This document shows positions 28,731-30,740 of a DNA stretch of 30,740 bases, piece after piece. How positions within the stretch are numbered: position 1 is the first letter of the stretch; every line of letters starts with the position of its first letter. The notes under the pieces were generated by a model that saw only the letters and a program-made list of their open reading frames with translations, was not told the origin of the DNA and searched no databases. Origin of the DNA: a virus; IMG/VR virus record IMGVR_UViG_3300031658_000065, positions 1-30,740 of that record, one strand, 5' to 3'. A program made the translations under genes and the position numbers.

Positions 28731-28758
28731 TTTATTAACAACAAAACAATGATAAAAT
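28731..28758 (+). promoter_or_regulatory. Candidate promoter before scaffold gene
   Basis: An extended -10 (TG at 28750, TAAAAT at 28753-28758) lies 16 bases after TTTATT (28731-28736). A small stem, GTCTAC/GTAGAC at 28775-28789, follows in the leader, 27 bases before the scaffold ATG. This is a reasonable booster promoter for capsid assembly genes. Confidence 0.5.
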
Positions 28759-28815
28759 ACAACCGAAAACTAACGTCTACAGCGTAGACACCAATAAACC
28801 CAGAGGGTTAAAACA

Positions 28816-29508
28816 ATGGCTAAATTACAATTCAAGTTAGACAAAGAAGCATTTACAGCACTAAACGTAGTTGAACAATCTTTTTATGCAATATCAGGTG
28901 ATGGTTATCAGCTTGATGTCGAAGGCGCGACAGATAAAACAAAACTTGACGAATTCAGAGCGAGCAATGTCGACTTACTAAAGCAACAAGAAGCCTTCAA
29001 AGGCGTAGACTTGGAAAAGTATCGCAAGCTAGAAGAACAAGAGCGCAAACTCAGAGACAAAGAGTTAATCGACAAAGGTGAATTTGATACTTTAGTGTTA
29101 GAGCGCACTAACTCAATGAGTTCTGATTATCAAGCTAAGATTGACGCGTTAACGGGTCAGTTAAACGATAGCTCAAGCCAACACAATACGCTTATATCTA
29201 AATATGAGATTGAAGGCGCTGCGGCTAAAGCTTTTGGTGAACATAAAATCTCACCTGATGCCTACGATGCAGTATTATCTCAAATCAAATCAAAGTTTAG
29301 TATTGATAACGGTAAAGTTGTTGCCAAAGAAGGTGACAATATTTTAATTGGTGCTGACGGGAATTTAACGGTTAGCGAGTTTGTTGCAAGCCAACCTGAG
29401 ATATTTAAAATCGCATCAAGTGGTGGCAATGGTCAAGGTAATGACAACAATAACAATGCAAGCAACGGTACAGCCAAGCGTGATGCTTACGCTAAATTGT
29501 TAGGTTAG
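28816..29508 (+). CDS. Capsid scaffolding protein, 230 aa
   Basis: A charged coiled coil spans about residues 50-130 ('LEKYRKLEEQERKLRDKELI', 'DYQAKIDALTGQLND'), followed by a helical domain and a Gly/Asn-rich linker ('GGNGQGNDNNNNASNG') before a short basic C-terminus ('AKRDAYAKLLG'). This is the common layout of scaffolds, which lie before the major capsid gene and bind capsid through the C-terminal basic helix. AGAGGG precedes the ATG. Confidence 0.85.
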   Translation: MAKLQFKLDKEAFTALNVVEQSFYAISGDGYQLDVEGATDKTKLDEFRASNVDLLKQQEAFKGVDLEKYRKLEEQERKLRDKELIDKGEFDTLVLERTNSMSSDYQAKIDALTGQLNDSSSQHNTLISKYEIEGAAAKAFGEHKISPDAYDAVLSQIKSKFSIDNGKVVAKEGDNILIGADGNLTVSEFVASQPEIFKIASSGGNGQGNDNNNNASNGTAKRDAYAKLLG

Positions 29509-29536
29509 TTTACAATGAGCTAATACGTGATATAAT
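29509..29536 (+). promoter_or_regulatory. Major capsid promoter
   Basis: TTTACA (29509-29514) and a perfect TATAAT (29531-29536) are 16 bases apart, right after the scaffold stop. The -10 lies in the 13-base centre of a 12-bp perfect inverted repeat, TGAGCTAATACG (29516-29527) / CGTATTAGCTCA (29541-29552). Confidence 0.75.
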
Positions 29537-29627
29537 TAATCGTATTAGCTCAGTGAGCTTTTAACAATCCAATCAATCCAAATACAGCAGTGCTGTGATA
29601 TACAAATATCATGGCATTTTTTATGCC
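29516..29627 (+). promoter_or_regulatory. Operator-like dyad and structured leader of the capsid mRNA
   Basis: After the dyad over the promoter, the leader holds four small stems: AGCTC/GAGCT (29547-29559, then T4), ACAGCA/TGCTGT (29584-29596), TGATAT/ATATCA (29596-29611) and GGCAT/ATGCC (29613-29627). The capsid ATG is at 29659, after AAAAGG. The first could be a weak terminator of upstream transcription. The rest may protect or tune the mRNA. Confidence 0.45.
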
Positions 29628-29658
29628 TTGAACTTAAACAAACAAAAGGTATAAAATT

Positions 29659-30594
29659 ATGAGCACGCAAACATTAGCAGAAGCAAAAAAATTCATTAAC
29701 AACGAAATCGTTGCAGGTGTTGTTGAAGACATCATCACTACTAACCCAATTTGGGGCGCTATGCCTTGGACTGGTTACGCTGGTCAAGCAATTTTAGTTA
29801 ACCGTGAAGACACTTTAGGTGATGCACAGCATTTAGCTATCGGCGGAACTATCACGGCAAAAGCTGCATCAACTGCAATCCAAACTCCATTTACTGCTGT
29901 ATCAACTATTGGTGATGCTGAAATGAATGGCTTAGTACAAGCACAATCATTATCAGGTGGTGTTGATCAGTTAATGGCAGAAGTATCAAGCAAAGCTAAA
30001 TCAGTTGGTCGTTTACTACAAGCAGGTATGGCTTCTGGTACTGGTACTAGCCCACAACTACATTCTTATCATACGCTTACAGATGCTAGCCAGTATACAA
30101 CTGCTTCTGTGGCACAAGGTTTATCTTTCGAATTGTTAGACGAATTACTTGATTTAGTTAAAGCTAAAGATGGCGAAGTTGATTATCTAATCGCTAACGG
30201 TAAGCAATTGCGCAAGTATCGCACACTAGTTCGTGCTTTAGGTGGTGTAAATGAGACTATGGCTTTCGATATGGGTAACGGTCGCACTCGAAACGTTGAT
30301 GTTTATAATGGTGTGCCAATTTTTCAGAACGATTACATCGGTTCAACTGAAACCGCAAACGGTGCAGCCCTTGTTGGCGGCGCATTAAGCAGCGTCTACG
30401 CAGGGTGCTTTGATGATGGTTCGATGAAAATCGGTCAATCAATGATTCATCCTGACGGCATCCCAGTAGGTATTCAAGTTGACCAAGTTGGCCTTGCTGA
30501 ATCTAAAGATGAAAGTATCACTCGCGTTAAGTCTTACAGCAACTTTGTAAACTTTAACCGTCGCGGTCTTGCACGTCTTACTTCATTAACTTAA
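29659..30594 (+). CDS. Major capsid protein, 311 aa
   Basis: The protein begins MSTQTLAEAKKFINNEIVAG, with 'DIITTNPIWGAMPWTGYAGQAILVNRE', a beta-hairpin and extended arm region, and later 'VDVYNGVPIFQNDYIG' and 'GIPVGIQVDQVGL', typical of HK97-fold capsid proteins of about 300 residues. It follows the scaffold gene and has its own promoter. No protease gene is seen nearby, so the scaffold is probably released whole or cut by another protein. The gene ends 21 codons before the hairpin terminator in the terminal overlap. Confidence 0.9.
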   Translation: MSTQTLAEAKKFINNEIVAGVVEDIITTNPIWGAMPWTGYAGQAILVNREDTLGDAQHLAIGGTITAKAASTAIQTPFTAVSTIGDAEMNGLVQAQSLSGGVDQLMAEVSSKAKSVGRLLQAGMASGTGTSPQLHSYHTLTDASQYTTASVAQGLSFELLDELLDLVKAKDGEVDYLIANGKQLRKYRTLVRALGGVNETMAFDMGNGRTRNVDVYNGVPIFQNDYIGSTETANGAALVGGALSSVYAGCFDDGSMKIGQSMIHPDGIPVGIQVDQVGLAESKDESITRVKSYSNFVNFNRRGLARLTSLT

Positions 30595-30740
30595 TAATTA
30601 TTAAGTAAGTATTTAAAAGCCATTCTAACGAGTGGCTTTTATAATATTTATTAGGGGTTAATCATGAAAGTAGAATTAAAAAGCAAAGCAGCTAATTGTC
30701 GTCAATACGGTTTAGAATTTGATTGTGAAGGCGTTGCTGA
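30560..30740. repeat. Right copy of 181-bp terminal overlap
   Basis: The right-hand partner of bases 1-181 (two mismatches). It contains the capsid gene end, the 18-bp palindrome (30589-30606) and the terminator (30615-30640). It closes the map onto the left end. Confidence 0.93.
30664..30740 (+). CDS. Small protein after capsid gene, 5' part (cut by window end)
   Basis: ATG at 30664 starts the same 52-residue protein found complete at 105-263. The first 25 codons are present here. On the circular genome this is one gene. Confidence 0.88.
   Translation, partial: MKVELKSKAANCRQYGLEFDCEGVA

Noticed and set aside
1-30740. Integrase, attachment site or tRNA genes
   Set aside because: No protein with integrase motifs and no cloverleaf-like sequence with usual conserved loops was seen by eye. 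A dedicated scan could still find a tRNA.

Overview
This window is one complete or near-complete genome of a small tailed dsDNA phage (Caudoviricetes, siphovirus type). Bases 1-181 recur at 30560-30740 with two mismatches, so the sequence closes into a circle of about 30,559 bp. The map cuts through the end of the major capsid gene. The DNA is AT-rich, with Shine-Dalgarno-led, tightly overlapping genes and sigma70-like promoters. A Gram-negative, probably gammaproteobacterial and possibly marine, host is plausible but is inference only. I see no integrase, excisionase, partition gene or tRNA.

Layout on the circle. (1) Rightward late block, 22794 through 30740 and on to 9870: ribbon-helix-helix protein, M15 endolysin, 3-TM holin, terminase small and large subunits, DUF4055-type portal, a small Cys protein, MuF-like protein, scaffold, major capsid, then connector, head-closure, tail-completion, tail terminator, tail tube, tail chaperones made by a -1 frameshift, a short 504-residue tape measure, minor tail protein, tail hub with a glycine-rich tip, and a beta-helix tailspike. 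It ends at a strong hairpin terminator (9842-9869). (2) Leftward early block, 11537 to 9874: six small genes, two with helix-turn-helix character. (3) Rightward early block, 11680 to 13587: small proteins of unknown role, including two short membrane proteins and a tandem duplicated pair, ending at a terminator shared with the facing block. (4) Leftward replication and recombination block, 19960 to 13623: a RecB/Cas4-like nuclease (DUF2800), two related gp2.5-like ssDNA-binding proteins, a family B DNA polymerase, a VRR-NUC nuclease, an SNF2-type helicase and two tiny proteins. (5) Rightward pair, 20071 to 22415: a Cro-like repressor and a PrimPol-SF3 helicase. (6) An intergenic iteron array, 22437-22778, with about ten copies of CCCTGATAC, the best candidate for the replication origin.

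How it may work together (inference). The Cro-like protein may bind the 13-bp palindrome TTGTAATTTACAA, which occurs twice, each time over the -10 box of a leftward replication promoter. The PrimPol-helicase probably opens the iteron origin and lays primers for the family B polymerase, which lacks room for the insertions of protein-primed polymerases. Single-strand binding proteins, the two nucleases and the helicase would support recombination. Late transcription probably starts at a good promoter just past the iterons (22794-22822) and is boosted at scaffold and capsid by further promoters.

The observations most worth checking are the iteron origin whose repeats also build a terminator, the shared operator, the duplicated ssDNA-binding proteins with a terminator before the polymerase, the polymerase motif C reading NTDG, and the clear frameshift signal in the tail chaperone gene.
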